From Streptomyces tropicalis (GTDB lineage: Bacteria; Actinomycetota; Actinomycetes; Streptomycetales; Streptomycetaceae), in NCBI RefSeq assembly GCF_029269835.1, contig NZ_JARJBB010000014.1, positions 110,696-174,695 on the forward strand: a DNA stretch of 64,000 bases. The letters are read 5' to 3'. Made by a program: the position numbers and the translations under genes. The notes under the pieces are model-generated. The model worked only from the letters and a program-made list of their open reading frames with translations. It had not been told where the DNA came from and ran no database searches. Shown piece after piece: positions 44,260 to 55,486 of the stretch (position 1 is its first letter; each line of letters opens with the position of its first letter).

Positions 44260-46209
44260 TCAGCCGCCGGTGCCGAAGGCCACCAGCAGGTACTCCTTGC
44301 CGAAGGAGGACGTCGACTTGTGGGCGAACACCGCCGACATGTACAGCCGGCCCTGGCTGTACAGGATCTCCGCGTAGTCCGGGGACATGCTGGTCTCCGC
44401 GTCGCGCACCGCCTCGGTGGCCGGGTTCTCCAGCAGCTTGGTCTCCTTGAAGCTGCTGCCGTCGATGCTGACGATCTGGCCGCCCTTGTCGTACGGCGGG
44501 CGCTTGTAGGCGATGACGTTGCCGCCGTCCATGCGCAGCGGGGTGATCGTGTAGCCGTCGCCCGCGTCCGCGCGCTGGCCGGTCTGCCGGCCGGTGGCCA
44601 GGTCGAAGGCGACGACCTCGTTGGTCTTGCTGTACTGGCCGGTGCCGTCGTGCTCCTCGGTCGGCACGTACAGCTTGTCGGTGCCGACGGCGAGGCCGGT
44701 GCAGTACTCGATCCGGGTGATGCCGTCGCAGCGGGCCGCGTACTTGTCGCCCGGCGCGGAGATGTGGGCGCGCAGCGCGCCGGTCCTGTTGTCGACGGAG
44801 AAGAAGTCCGAGATGCCGCTGCCGTCGCCGGCGCTGTCGCCGACGTCCGCCGCGACGACGAGCGGGTCGGTCGACACGATCGACGCGTACTCGATGCCCT
44901 CCGACATCTTGTAGTCGGAGATCACCTTGCCGGACTTCGGGTCGATGGTCTGCACGTGCAGCTGGCGCTGGCCGTAGGAGCCGCACTTGCGCAGCGCGAC
45001 CAGCTTGGTGCCGCCGCCGTAGCCGGCGTCGTAGCAGGAGTCGGTCGGCTTGGGGGCCCACAGCTGCTTGCCGGAGGCGAGGTCGAAGGCGGCGCCGCCG
45101 TTGGTGCTGCCCACGGCGACCGTGCCCCCGCCGACGGTGACGTTGTCGAGGGAGACCAGCTGGTCACCGGCCTTGACGGTGCGGGTCCACAGCTTGGTGC
45201 CTGCGTCCAGGTCGATCGCGGCGACCTGGCTGCAGCCCTGCGAGGGCTTGGCCTTGGTCGGCATCGCCGGCTGGTAGAGGATCGCGGTGCGGTCGTCGGA
45301 CGTGGTGTGCTGCGTGGCCTGGCAGACCGGGCCGGGCAGCTTGATCGTCCACAGCTTGGTGCCCTTGGCGCGGTCGTACCCGACGATCTCGGCGACGCCG
45401 CTCTTGGCGTACACCGTGCCGGTGAGCCAGGAACCGTCGGTGACGAAGGTGTCGGCGACGTCGGGCATCGGGACCTGGAAGAGCACCTTGGACGCGGTGT
45501 CGGCGGGCACCTTCTCCGAACCGCCGGTGGAGGTGCCTCCGCCGGTGCCGTTCTTGCCGCCGGTGCCGCCGGAGCTCGCGGTGTCCTTCCGGCCGTCCCC
45601 GCCGGACGACTTCGCGTACCAGACGCCACCGCCCACGATCAGCGCGATCGCGACGACGGCCGCGACGATGATGGCGAGCTGCGCGTTGAACTTCCGTCCG
45701 CCGCCGGGCTGTCCGGGCTGCGGGTGCAGGGGCATGGTCGGCGGCTGCTGCGGATGGCCGTAGCCGGGCTGCTGCGCCGCGTACGGGTGCGGCGGCTGCG
45801 CGGCGTACGGGTTGGGCTGCTGCCCGGGGTAGCCGTAGCCGGGGGGCGCCTGCGGGGGCGGGGGCGCCTGCGGGTAGCCGTAGCCGGGCTGGGGCTGGGA
45901 CGGCTGCGGGTAGCCGTACCCCGGGGCGGGCTGCGGCGGGCCCGCCGGCGGAGCCGGGGGCGGCTGCGGGACGCCCTGCGGCGGCTGCGCGGGCGGCGGG
46001 CCCTGCGGGGAGCCCTGACCGGGCGCCGGGCCGGGGCCCTTGGACAGGCTCGGGCCGGCCGGCGGCGGCTGCGCGGGCGCGGCGTCCTCCGGCTGCGCGG
46101 GCGGGGGGTCGTTCGGCTTCGGCGCGGGCGGCTGCGGCGGCCGGTCCTGGGGCGGACCGAAACCGCCCTGCTGCGGGGGCTGGTTGGGCGGCGGGGGCGG
46201 CTGGGTCAT
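44260..46209 (-). CDS. Membrane-anchored PQQ-like beta-propeller protein (first paralogue)
   Basis: 649 residues. A Pro/Gln/Gly/Tyr-rich cytosolic N-terminus (about 1-170, with PGYGYPQ repeats), one helix (about 179-201, IIVAAVVAIALIVGGGVWY), a Ser/Gly linker, and an outer domain of about 400 residues with PQQ-type repeats (LDAGTKLWTRTV, FDLATGRQTGQ, GKQLWAPK). No catalytic residues are evident; the fold is usually a scaffold or sensor. The neighbour behind it (46312-48162) is a paralogue with the same layout. Confidence 0.85.
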   Translation of the reverse strand: MTQPPPPPNQPPQQGGFGPPQDRPPQPPAPKPNDPPPAQPEDAAPAQPPPAGPSLSKGPGPAPGQGSPQGPPPAQPPQGVPQPPPAPPAGPPQPAPGYGYPQPSQPQPGYGYPQAPPPPQAPPGYGYPGQQPNPYAAQPPHPYAAQQPGYGHPQQPPTMPLHPQPGQPGGGRKFNAQLAIIVAAVVAIALIVGGGVWYAKSSGGDGRKDTASSGGTGGKNGTGGGTSTGGSEKVPADTASKVLFQVPMPDVADTFVTDGSWLTGTVYAKSGVAEIVGYDRAKGTKLWTIKLPGPVCQATQHTTSDDRTAILYQPAMPTKAKPSQGCSQVAAIDLDAGTKLWTRTVKAGDQLVSLDNVTVGGGTVAVGSTNGGAAFDLASGKQLWAPKPTDSCYDAGYGGGTKLVALRKCGSYGQRQLHVQTIDPKSGKVISDYKMSEGIEYASIVSTDPLVVAADVGDSAGDGSGISDFFSVDNRTGALRAHISAPGDKYAARCDGITRIEYCTGLAVGTDKLYVPTEEHDGTGQYSKTNEVVAFDLATGRQTGQRADAGDGYTITPLRMDGGNVIAYKRPPYDKGGQIVSIDGSSFKETKLLENPATEAVRDAETSMSPDYAEILYSQGRLYMSAVFAHKSTSSFGKEYLLVAFGTGG

Positions 46210-46283
46210 GACGGATGCACCTCGGGGGACGGGACGGACGGGGACGGGGGGAAGCAGCGTGTTCGAAACGGCGCGGGGGCGCG

Positions 46284-46304
46284 GGCCGCCCGCCGGGGGC
46301 GGCC
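46284..46304 (-). terminator. Hairpin between the two propeller genes
   Basis: GGCCGCC/GGCGGCC with a 7-nt loop, 8 nt after the stop of the upstream paralogue. Confidence 0.5.
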
Positions 46305-46311
46305 GGGCGCC

Positions 46312-48162
46312 TCACCTGCCGAAGGCGAGCATCAGCTTCTCCTTCGTCTTGTCGTTGCCGTTGAGCCGGGTGGTGGAGAGATAGAAGCGCCCGTCGACCC
46401 AGTCGACGGCCTTGGAGTAGAAGCCGTTCTCGATCTCCGCCGTGCTCGCGGGGTTCTGCAGCAGCTTCACGGGGGTGTGGCCGGCTCCGGCCGTCGCCAC
46501 GGACACGATCCGGCCACCGGCGTCGTAGGACGGCGCGGCGTACGCGATGAGCTGTCCGCCCTCGACCTTCACCGGTGTCATCGAGGTGTCCGTGGGGGAC
46601 TTGACCCGCCACTTCTCCTTGCCGGTGGCCAGGTCGATCGCGACGATCTCGTTGGCGCCGGTGGTGGCGTCGGTGGGCAGGTAGAGCGTGCTCGCGTCGG
46701 CGGCGACGCCCTGGCAGCCCTGCAGGTCCCGGTCGAGGACGGCGAAGTCGCACTTCGGGCTGAAGGCCGCCTTGGTGTCGACCTGGGAGCGGATGGAGCC
46801 GTCGGCGTTCAGGGCCGAGATGTTCCAGTGCTTGTCGTCCTTGTTGGTCGAGTACAGCACCACCGGGTCGACGGAGTAGGTGCGCTCGACCGACCAGCCC
46901 TTGGGGATCCGGCGGGTCCACTCGGCCCTGCCGGTGGACGGGTCGAGCTCCTGCACCTCGTCGTGCTCGTTGTCGCCGCCCGCGCCGCAGGAGGACACCA
47001 CGATCAGGCGGGCGCCGCCCGCGAACCCGGACGGGAAGCAGGACGCCCCGTACTTCTTCTTGTCGAAGAGCTTGGACCCGGTCTCCACGTTCAGCGCCAG
47101 GCCGGACTGCGAGCGGCCGACCATCAGCGTCCTGCCGGTGACGGACAGCTCGACGGAGATCGTGCTGTCGAACAGCGCGCCGTCGGGAACCTCGGCGTGC
47201 CAGCCCTTCCTGCCGGTGTCGAGGTCGATCTCCTGGAGCTGGTTGCACTTGGCCCGGTCGCTGCTGCCGCTCATGTACGCCACGACGGCCTTGTCGTCGG
47301 ACGTCTTCTGCGGGGTCACCGCGCAGATCTTCTGCGGGAAGGACAGCGGCGCCCAGGCGGGGGCGCCGCCCGCCACGTCGTAGGCGAAGACCTGCTTGTA
47401 CGCGGCCTTCACCGCCGTCCTCGAGGTGATCCACATGCCGGGGGCGTCGGCGCCGGAACCGGGGGCGTCGGGCGCCTCCTTGTACCAGAGCACCTTCGCC
47501 TCGCCGGGCTTGCGGCCCGCGTTGAGGTTCTCCGTGTCCTTGCCGCCGTCGCCGCTGCCGTCGCCCGGGTTCACCGGGGCGTCGGAGGGCGAGCCGGTCG
47601 CGGAACCGCTCGGGCCGGCCACGGGCTTCTTCTTCCCGCCGCCGTCGCCGCTGACGGCCCACACGGTGCCGCCGACGACGAGCAGCGCCGCCACGGCGGC
47701 CCCGGCCACGGCGAGCGGACGCCCCTTGAAGGGATTGCGGGAACCGGGCGGCGGGGTGCCGGGCGCGCCCGGGTACGGCGCCTGGCCGTAGCCCGGCTGG
47801 GGCGGATAGCCGTACGGGCCCGGCTGCTGCGGCGCCGCGTAGGGGCCGCCGGGCGCGGTGGGCGCCCCGTACGGGCCGGGCTGGGCGTAGGGGCCGGGCT
47901 GCTGCGGGTAGCCGTAACCCGGTTGGGGCTGCGGCGGCTGCGGGTAGCCGTAACCGGGCTGCGGCGGGACCGGGGGCGGCTGCGGGGCGCCCTGCGGCGG
48001 CTGCGCCGGGGGCGGGGGCGTGCCCTGACGCGGGTCCTGGGGGGCGCCGAAGCCACCCGGTGCGGGCGGTGCGGGCTGCTCCCCCCGTCCGCCGTCCGAC
48101 GGTGGCCGATCCTGCGGTGCTCCGAAGCCGCCCCGCGGCGGCTGGTCGGGTGGCTGAACCAT
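46312..48162 (-). CDS. Membrane-anchored PQQ-like beta-propeller protein (second paralogue)
   Basis: 616 residues. Pro-rich N-terminus with GFGAPQD and PGYGYPQ repeats, helix about 150-170 (LAVAGAAVAALLVVGGTVWAV), then a propeller-like region (LDTGRKGWHAEV, LDPSTGRAEWTR, LATGKEKWRV). Same architecture as 44260-46209, separated by 102 bp: a tandem duplication that has diverged. The two could read a common extracellular signal; function unknown. Confidence 0.85.
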   Translation of the reverse strand: MVQPPDQPPRGGFGAPQDRPPSDGGRGEQPAPPAPGGFGAPQDPRQGTPPPPAQPPQGAPQPPPVPPQPGYGYPQPPQPQPGYGYPQQPGPYAQPGPYGAPTAPGGPYAAPQQPGPYGYPPQPGYGQAPYPGAPGTPPPGSRNPFKGRPLAVAGAAVAALLVVGGTVWAVSGDGGGKKKPVAGPSGSATGSPSDAPVNPGDGSGDGGKDTENLNAGRKPGEAKVLWYKEAPDAPGSGADAPGMWITSRTAVKAAYKQVFAYDVAGGAPAWAPLSFPQKICAVTPQKTSDDKAVVAYMSGSSDRAKCNQLQEIDLDTGRKGWHAEVPDGALFDSTISVELSVTGRTLMVGRSQSGLALNVETGSKLFDKKKYGASCFPSGFAGGARLIVVSSCGAGGDNEHDEVQELDPSTGRAEWTRRIPKGWSVERTYSVDPVVLYSTNKDDKHWNISALNADGSIRSQVDTKAAFSPKCDFAVLDRDLQGCQGVAADASTLYLPTDATTGANEIVAIDLATGKEKWRVKSPTDTSMTPVKVEGGQLIAYAAPSYDAGGRIVSVATAGAGHTPVKLLQNPASTAEIENGFYSKAVDWVDGRFYLSTTRLNGNDKTKEKLMLAFGR

Positions 48163-48467
48163 CAGCGTGTTCCCCCTCGTTCACTGATTTCCGGCCACGC
48201 CCTGAGGTTCGTGACGGACCCAGAGTCGTACTCAGACTGTTCTCAGACGGCCCTTTCTATCACTGCCCTCCGACGGCCGACCGGCTCGGATCCGCCCCTG
48301 TTCCCAAGGGAGAACCGGCCTGTGATGCCCCCGTTACGCGCCTTCACTCCCCCTTCACACGGCGCACGCGACGCCGTCCCGCGCCCCGGATTTCCGGCCG
48401 GGACCACGGAACGGGGGCGGACGCCGGGCGCCTTCGGGACTCGCCCCGGGCGCCCTCGGGACAAGTC
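48163..48467. other. 305-bp intergenic region before the propeller genes
   Basis: Both flanking genes are on the minus strand. No gene or strong hairpin is seen. On the minus strand the last bases before the start carry GAGGGGGAAC, a ribosome site; direct repeats of the form CCCGAGGGCGCCCGG and CCCGAAGGCGCCCGG lie near 48430-48465. Confidence 0.4.
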
Positions 48468-50294
<1,827 letters not shown>

Positions 50295-50472
50295 TTCACT
50301 CCTGCCCGGGGGGGTCGGTCGACCCTCCAGGGTAGTCGGGCCCCGGGACTGCGCCGGACGGGTGGCCGCGGGGGGCCGTCCCGGGCGTCCGGACGTCCGG
50401 CCCGGGCCGCGCGGAGGCCGTACGCGGCCGCACGGGCCGTACGGGGCCGCGCGGAGCGGCCGGGTCCGGGGC
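50295..50472. other. Gap between ispE and the ABC-F gene with nested inverted repeats
   Basis: CCCGGGC/GCCCGGG (50380-50386 with 50400-50406) and CCGTACG/CGTACGG (50418-50424 with 50438-50444) probably end the ispE message. GGCCGCGCGG occurs twice nearby. Confidence 0.4.
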
Positions 50473-51372
50473 CTACGCCAGGACCGTCGCCCCCGGTACC
50501 GGGCCCGACGCGGTGCGGACCGTGCGGCAGGTGGCGGAGTCCTGCAGGGCGCGCGCCGTGCGGGCCGCCGCGGACTCGTCGCGGACCAGGAAGGCCGTGG
50601 TCGGCCCCGAGCCGGAGACGAGGGCGGCCAGGGCGCCGGCGGCCCGGCCCGCGGCGAGGGCGGCGGCCAGGTCGGGGAAGAGGGCCAGCGCGGCGGGTTC
50701 GAGGTCGTTGGAGACACTCGCCGCCAGCAGGTCCGGGTCGCCCTTGGCCAGCGCGTCGATCAGGTCCTGCGAGGCGACGGGCTCCGGGATCGCGACGCCC
50801 TCGCCGAGCCGGTCGAACTCGCGGAAGACGGCCGGGGTGGACAGCCCCCGGTGGGCCATCGCGAAGACCCAGTGGAAGGTGCCGCCCACCTCCAGCGGGC
50901 TGAGCCGCTCGCCCCGGCCGGTGCCGAGCGCGGCCCCGCCGACCAGGCTGAAGGGGACGTCGCTGCCCAGTTCGGCGCAGATGTCGAGGAGTTCGTCGCG
51001 GGAGGCGCGCGTCCCCCACAGCGCGTCGCAGGCGACCAGGGCGGCCGCGCCGTCCGCGCTGCCGCCCGCCATGCCGCCGGCCACCGGGATGTCCTTGGCG
51101 ATGTGCAGGTGGACGTCCGGGCTCAGGCCGTGGCGCCGGGCGAGCGCGACGGCCGCGCGGGCCGCCAGGTTGGTGCCGTCCAGGGGGACCTGCGCGGCGT
51201 CGGGGCCGGTGCAGGTGACGCGCGGTCCTCCCGGCGAGGCGGTCGCGGTGACCTCGTCGTACAGGCCGACCGCGAGGAAGACGTTGGCCAGGTCGTGGAA
51301 GCCGTCGGGCCGGGCGGCGCCCACCGCGAGCTGCACGTTGACCTTGGCGGGGACGCGAACGGTCACGCTCAC
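50473..51372 (-). CDS. ispE: 4-diphosphocytidyl-2-C-methyl-D-erythritol kinase
   Basis: 299 residues. GHMP kinase of the MEP isoprenoid pathway: VRVPAKVNVQLAVG at the N-terminus, ATP loop DIPVAGGMAGGSADGAAAL, SDVPFSLVGG and the C-terminal SGSGPT. GTG overlaps the rsmA stop by 4 bp (GTGA), a coupling typical of actinomycetes. Confidence 0.96.
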   Translation of the reverse strand: MSVTVRVPAKVNVQLAVGAARPDGFHDLANVFLAVGLYDEVTATASPGGPRVTCTGPDAAQVPLDGTNLAARAAVALARRHGLSPDVHLHIAKDIPVAGGMAGGSADGAAALVACDALWGTRASRDELLDICAELGSDVPFSLVGGAALGTGRGERLSPLEVGGTFHWVFAMAHRGLSTPAVFREFDRLGEGVAIPEPVASQDLIDALAKGDPDLLAASVSNDLEPAALALFPDLAAALAAGRAAGALAALVSGSGPTTAFLVRDESAAARTARALQDSATCRTVRTASGPVPGATVLA

Positions 51373-52256
51373 CTATCGGCCTCCCCCTGCGCCGGCGCGG
51401 CCGCCTCGGCGATCCGCGCGAACTCCTCGACGGTCAGCGACTCCCCGCGGGCCTGCGGCGAGACACCGGCGGCGACCAGCGCGGCCTCCGCGGCGGCCGC
51501 GGAACCGGCCCAGCCCGCGAGCGCGGCCCGCAGGGTCTTGCGCCGCTGGGCGAAGGCCGCGTCGACGACGGCGAAGACCTGCCGGCGGGTGGCGGTGGTC
51601 GCCGGCGGCTCGGCCCGCCGGACCAGGGACACCAGGCCGCTGTCGACGTTGGGCGCGGGCCAGAAGACGTTGCGGCCGATCGCGCCGGCCCGCTTGACCT
51701 CGGCGTACCAGTTGGCCTTGACCGACGGCACGCCGTACACCTTCGAGCCGGGCGCCGCGGCGAGCCGGTCGGCGACCTCGGCCTGCACCATCACGAGGGT
51801 GCGCTCGATGCTCGGGAAGGTCTCGAGCATGTGCAGCAGCACGGGAACGGCGACGTTGTAGGGGAGGTTCGCCACGAGCGCCGTCGGGGCGGGGCCGGGC
51901 AGGGCGTCCACCCGCATCGCGTCGGAGTGGACGAGCGCGAACCGGTCGGCGCGCTCCGGCATCCGGGCGGCGACGGTGGCGGGCAGCGCGCCGGCCAGGA
52001 CGTCGTCGATCTCGACGGCGGTGACCCGGTCGGCCACTTCCAGCAGTGCGAGGGTGAGGGAGCCGAGCCCCGGCCCGACCTCGACCACGACGTCGTCGGG
52101 CCGGACGTCCGCGGTGCGGACGATACGGCGGACCGTGTTCGCGTCGATGACGAAGTTCTGGCCGCGCTGCTTGGTGGGACGCACGCCGAGCGCCGTCGCC
52201 AGCTCGCGGACGTCGGCGGGGCCCAGCAGGGCGTCGGGGGTGGGGCTGCTGCTCAC
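51369..52256 (-). CDS. rsmA: 16S rRNA A1518/A1519 dimethyltransferase RsmA (KsgA)
   Basis: 295 residues from GTG 52256. Motifs: KQRGQNFVIDANTVRRIV, VVEVGPGLGSLT (SAM), VEIDDVLAG and the catalytic NLPYNVA. A TACCCT -10 box ends 6 nt before the GTG, implying a leaderless message. Loss of this enzyme gives kasugamycin resistance in bacteria. Confidence 0.97.
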   Translation of the reverse strand: MSSSPTPDALLGPADVRELATALGVRPTKQRGQNFVIDANTVRRIVRTADVRPDDVVVEVGPGLGSLTLALLEVADRVTAVEIDDVLAGALPATVAARMPERADRFALVHSDAMRVDALPGPAPTALVANLPYNVAVPVLLHMLETFPSIERTLVMVQAEVADRLAAAPGSKVYGVPSVKANWYAEVKRAGAIGRNVFWPAPNVDSGLVSLVRRAEPPATTATRRQVFAVVDAAFAQRRKTLRAALAGWAGSAAAAEAALVAAGVSPQARGESLTVEEFARIAEAAAPAQGEADR

Positions 52257-52262
52257 GGACCA

Positions 52263-52268
52263 AGGGTA
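52263..52268 (-). promoter_or_regulatory. -10 box TACCCT of rsmA
   Basis: TACCCT on the minus strand ends 6 nt before the GTG start; no ribosome site is present, so a leaderless transcript is likely. Confidence 0.5.
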
Positions 52269-52341
52269 CGGGGCGGCCCGGAGCGGTCCGGCACGCGCCG
52301 GTCGGACCGGGCCGCCCACCCGTGCGGCCGGCCGCCGCCGC

Positions 52342-53928
52342 TCACCCCTGGAGCCGGTCGCCGCAGTGCGGCCAGGGGCTGGAGCCCTGCCGGACGTACA
52401 GCTTCTTCGCGCGGTACGTCTGCTCCTCCCCCGGCGCGTCCTGGGGACGGCCGCTGCCGCCGAGGCTGTGCCAGGTGGCGGTGTCGAACTGGTACAGCCC
52501 GCCGTAGGTGCCGGAGGGGTCCACGGCGTCCGGCCGCCCGCCGGACTCGCACTGCGCGAGGCCCCGCCAGTCGAGGCCGTCGGCGCCCCGCACCGAGGGC
52601 GGGTGCACCCGGGTGCCCACCTTCACGATCTGCGTCCGCGGCTCGCGCACCAGCTCGGACTCCAGGCGCCGCGGCCGCTGCCGCACCCCGTTGACGGTGC
52701 GCAGCGCGTAGGCGACCCGGCGCACGCCGGGCCGGCCGGCCTGCTCGACGACCTCGGTGCCCCGGAAGAGCGTGGGGTCGGCGACGCGGCGCTCCTCGAA
52801 CGGGACGGGTTCCTCACGGACCTCCCGCGAGCCGCTGATCCGCAGCACGGTGACGGTCAGACCGTCGCGCGGGAAGCTGTCCTGCGCGACGGAGGTGGTG
52901 TCCTCGCCGCGCAGGGTGACCCCGGCCTCCTCCACCGCCCCGGCGACGGTGGCCGCGTTGGTGCGCAGGGTGCGGGCGCGGCCGTCGGCCATGACCGTCA
53001 CGGTGCGCTCGGTGCGGATGTCGAGGGCGAGCCCGGCGCGGCCGATGGGCTGCGAGCGGGACACCGACAGGTGGGCGCCCTCGGCGCGCACGCCCAGCTC
53101 CCGCAGGGCGCCGTCGACGGTGCCGGCCGTCGTCCACACCTCGTGGAGCTCTCCGTCGAGGGTGAGCCGCAGGGGCCGCCCGCGGTGCACCGCCACCTCG
53201 GTGCCGCCGGTGAGCGGGGTGCCGGGGGCGGGCACCACGACGTCGTGCGAGCCGACCCGCAGGCCCTCCTCGGCCAGCAGTCCGGAGACGTCGTCGGCGA
53301 AGGTGTGCAGGGTGCGTGGCCGGCCGTCGACGGTCAGCTCGACCGCCTTGTCCTGGGCGACGAAGGCGGTGGTGCCGCCCGCCAGGAAGGCGACGACGAG
53401 CGCCTGCGGGAGCAGGCGGCGGACGTCCACCTCGGGCCGGTCCGCGGGGCGCGCCCGGCGCCGGCGGGCTCCGCGCCGCCCGGCCTCGCCGGTGCCGTCC
53501 GGGTCCGGGCGGGCGGCCCGGGCGGCCGGGGTCCGGGGTGCGCCGCGCCCCTGCCGGGGCAGCACGGCCCCGGCCGCCCGCTCGTAGGCGGGGCGGTAGG
53601 CGTCCTGGTACGGGGCGCCCTGGTGCGGGGCGCCGCCGCCCGCGGGGCCGCGGAGGCCGTGGGGGCCGTACGCCGTGCGGTCCTCCGCCGTCGCGCGGAC
53701 GCCGTACGGGTCGCGGGGGACGCCCGTGCCGGGCGTGCCGGTTGCGCGGGCGTCCCGGATCAGCACGTCCCCGCCGTGGCCGCCGTAGCCGCCGTACACC
53801 CCGTACGCCAGGGTCTCGGCGGTGTGCAGGTCGGCGGGGACGCCCGGGTACGCAGGGGGCTCCGGGACCGGCAGCGGGCTTCCGCCCGCGCGGCGGGTCC
53901 CGTACGTGCCGTACTGCGCGTCGCTCAC
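52342..53928 (-). CDS. RpfB-like resuscitation-promoting factor
   Basis: 528 residues from GTG 53928 (GGAG 8 nt upstream). A long Arg/Gly/Tyr-rich cytosolic N-terminus (about 1-170), one helix (about 172-190, ALVVAFLAGGTTAFV), three DUF348 repeats, a G5 domain (REEPVPFEERRVADPTLFRG) and the C-terminal Rpf lytic-transglycosylase domain (LDWRGLAQCESGGRPDAVD, GGLYQFDTATWHSLGGSG) with the catalytic Glu in CESGG. It cleaves peptidoglycan to help dormant cells or spores resume growth. The N-terminal extension is longer than in mycobacterial RpfB. It precedes rsmA by 85 bp. Confidence 0.93.
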   Translation of the reverse strand: MSDAQYGTYGTRRAGGSPLPVPEPPAYPGVPADLHTAETLAYGVYGGYGGHGGDVLIRDARATGTPGTGVPRDPYGVRATAEDRTAYGPHGLRGPAGGGAPHQGAPYQDAYRPAYERAAGAVLPRQGRGAPRTPAARAARPDPDGTGEAGRRGARRRRARPADRPEVDVRRLLPQALVVAFLAGGTTAFVAQDKAVELTVDGRPRTLHTFADDVSGLLAEEGLRVGSHDVVVPAPGTPLTGGTEVAVHRGRPLRLTLDGELHEVWTTAGTVDGALRELGVRAEGAHLSVSRSQPIGRAGLALDIRTERTVTVMADGRARTLRTNAATVAGAVEEAGVTLRGEDTTSVAQDSFPRDGLTVTVLRISGSREVREEPVPFEERRVADPTLFRGTEVVEQAGRPGVRRVAYALRTVNGVRQRPRRLESELVREPRTQIVKVGTRVHPPSVRGADGLDWRGLAQCESGGRPDAVDPSGTYGGLYQFDTATWHSLGGSGRPQDAPGEEQTYRAKKLYVRQGSSPWPHCGDRLQG

Positions 53929-53986
53929 ACCACACGCTCCACTGGGCCGGGGGCCCGGGGTCCGGGGGTCCGGATCGGGCCCCCAG

Positions 53987-54015
53987 AACCTAGCGGAGAC
54001 CCCGTCACTCTCCAA
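53987..54015 (-). promoter_or_regulatory. Promoter of the RpfB-like gene
   Basis: On the minus strand TTGGAG (54010-54015) and TAGGTT (53987-53992) are 17 nt apart, a good vegetative promoter, giving a leader of about 50 nt. No riboswitch motif is recognised in the leader. Confidence 0.6.
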
Positions 54016-54112
54016 AGCGGCGCGGCTACGCAGGGTGTCCGGTGCGGGGTGGCGGTGCACGCGGCCCCGGCGGTGCCGGGCGGCTCCCCGCGGTGGCGGC
54101 TCCCGGCCGCCC

Positions 54113-54991
54113 TCAGTACCCGAAGGCGCGGGCCGTGTTCGCGGCGAGGGCCGCCGCGAGGGTGTCCTCGTCGGTGCCGCGCACCTCGGCCATGGCGCGG
54201 ACCGTGACCGGGACGAGGTAGGGCGCGTTGGGCCGTCCGCGGTAGGGCGCCGGGGTCAGGAAGGGGGCGTCGGTCTCCACCAGGACCAGGTCCGCCGGGG
54301 CGGCGGCGAGGGCGTCGCGCAGGTGCTGCGCGGTCTTGAAGGTGACGTTGCCCGCGAAGGACATGAAGTACCCCGCGCGGGCGCACACCTCGGCCATCTC
54401 CGCGTCGCCCGAGTAGCAGTGGAAGACGGTCCGCTCGGGAGCGCCCTCCTCCTTCAGGACGCGCAGCACGTCGGCGTGGGCGTCGCGGTCGTGGATGACC
54501 AGCGCCTTGCCGTGCCGCTTGGCGATCTCGATGTGGGCGCGGAAGGAGCGCTCCTGGGCCGCCATGCCCTCGGGTCCGGTGCGGAAGTGGTCGAGCCCCG
54601 TCTCCCCGACTCCCTTGACCTGGGGCAGCGCGGCGAGGCGGTCGATCTCGGCGAGCGCTTCGTCGAGCGCCGCGTCGCCGCCGGGCTCGCGGGCGCCCTG
54701 CCGGGACCAGCCGTCCGGATCGCCGTGCACGATGCGCGGCGCCTCGTTCGGGTGAAGGGCGACCGCCGCGTGGACGCCGGGGTGTGCCGCCGCCGTCGCG
54801 GCCGCCCAGCGCGACCCGGCGAGGTCGCAGCCGACCTGCACCACCGTGGTCACGCCCACGGACGCGGCCTTGGCGAGGCCCTCCTCGACGGTGCCGGACT
54901 GCATGTCGAGGTGGGTGTGGGAGTCGGCGACCGGGATCCGCAGCGGTTCCGGCAGCGGCGGCGCCGCGTTCCTGTCGGCGTTGGAAGGCAT
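54113..54991 (-). CDS. tatD: TatD-family metal-dependent hydrolase
   Basis: 292 residues. TIM-barrel amidohydrolase: ADSHTHLD (metal His), GVGETGLDHFR, HDRDAHADVL, HCYSGDAEMA and VETDAPFLTP. TatD-type proteins are DNases/exonucleases in DNA repair and quality control. TAGGAT (54998-55003, minus strand) ends 6 nt before the ATG, so leaderless start is likely. Confidence 0.95.
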   Translation of the reverse strand: MPSNADRNAAPPLPEPLRIPVADSHTHLDMQSGTVEEGLAKAASVGVTTVVQVGCDLAGSRWAAATAAAHPGVHAAVALHPNEAPRIVHGDPDGWSRQGAREPGGDAALDEALAEIDRLAALPQVKGVGETGLDHFRTGPEGMAAQERSFRAHIEIAKRHGKALVIHDRDAHADVLRVLKEEGAPERTVFHCYSGDAEMAEVCARAGYFMSFAGNVTFKTAQHLRDALAAAPADLVLVETDAPFLTPAPYRGRPNAPYLVPVTVRAMAEVRGTDEDTLAAALAANTARAFGY

Positions 54992-54997
54992 GCCCCG

Positions 54998-55003
54998 ATC
55001 CTA
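54998..55003 (-). promoter_or_regulatory. -10 box TAGGAT of tatD
   Basis: TAGGAT on the minus strand with 6 nt to the ATG and no ribosome site between. Confidence 0.5.
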
Positions 55004-55062
55004 CGAAAGGGGCACGCCCGCACGGTCCGGGCGGTCCTGAGCCGGCCTTGCGGCGGGCGCCC

Positions 55063-55476
55063 TCAGCCGGCCTTGCGGAAGGGGTGCAGCAGGTCGGACA
55101 GGTGCCAGTGGTGGCCGTGCCGCTGCCGGTCCGCCGCCTCCTCCGCGGACGGGGACGCGGCCCCGGACGGCTCGTGCGGCGCGGGGTGGGCGGTGCGGTG
55201 CAGGTGGTGCTGCACCGAGGACACCTGGCCGGCCCGCATGATCCTGACGACGTGGCCGTCGCAGTTCTGGCAGCTGGGGCGGCTCAGCGGCGACGGGACG
55301 ACGCGGCCTTCGGCCACGTACTGCACGAACTCGTGCCCGTCGGCGTCCGTGTGGTGCTCTATCTCGTACGACTGCTCCCAGCCGTGGCCGCAGCGCATGC
55401 AGGCGAAGGCGTAGGACTCGTTGACGACGGCGGTGGCCCCACCACGGGGGCCGGTGTGCCCTGTGATCTCACTCAT
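55063..55476 (-). CDS. Small zinc-ribbon protein, unknown function
   Basis: 137 residues from ATG 55476 (GAGGAG upstream). Two Cys pairs, CMRCGH and CQNCDGH, form a probable zinc ribbon. The C-terminal part is rich in His (HGHHWHLSDLLHP). Role unknown; possible nucleic-acid or partner binding. Preceded by a structured leader. Confidence 0.82.
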   Translation of the reverse strand: MSEITGHTGPRGGATAVVNESYAFACMRCGHGWEQSYEIEHHTDADGHEFVQYVAEGRVVPSPLSRPSCQNCDGHVVRIMRAGQVSSVQHHLHRTAHPAPHEPSGAASPSAEEAADRQRHGHHWHLSDLLHPFRKAG

Positions 55477-55486
55477 GCCAGCTCCT

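Noticed and set aside
53929..54112. c-di-AMP (ydaO-type) riboswitch before the Rpf gene
   Set aside because: Such riboswitches precede some actinobacterial rpf genes, but the leader predicted from the promoter is only about 50 nt and no conserved motif is seen.
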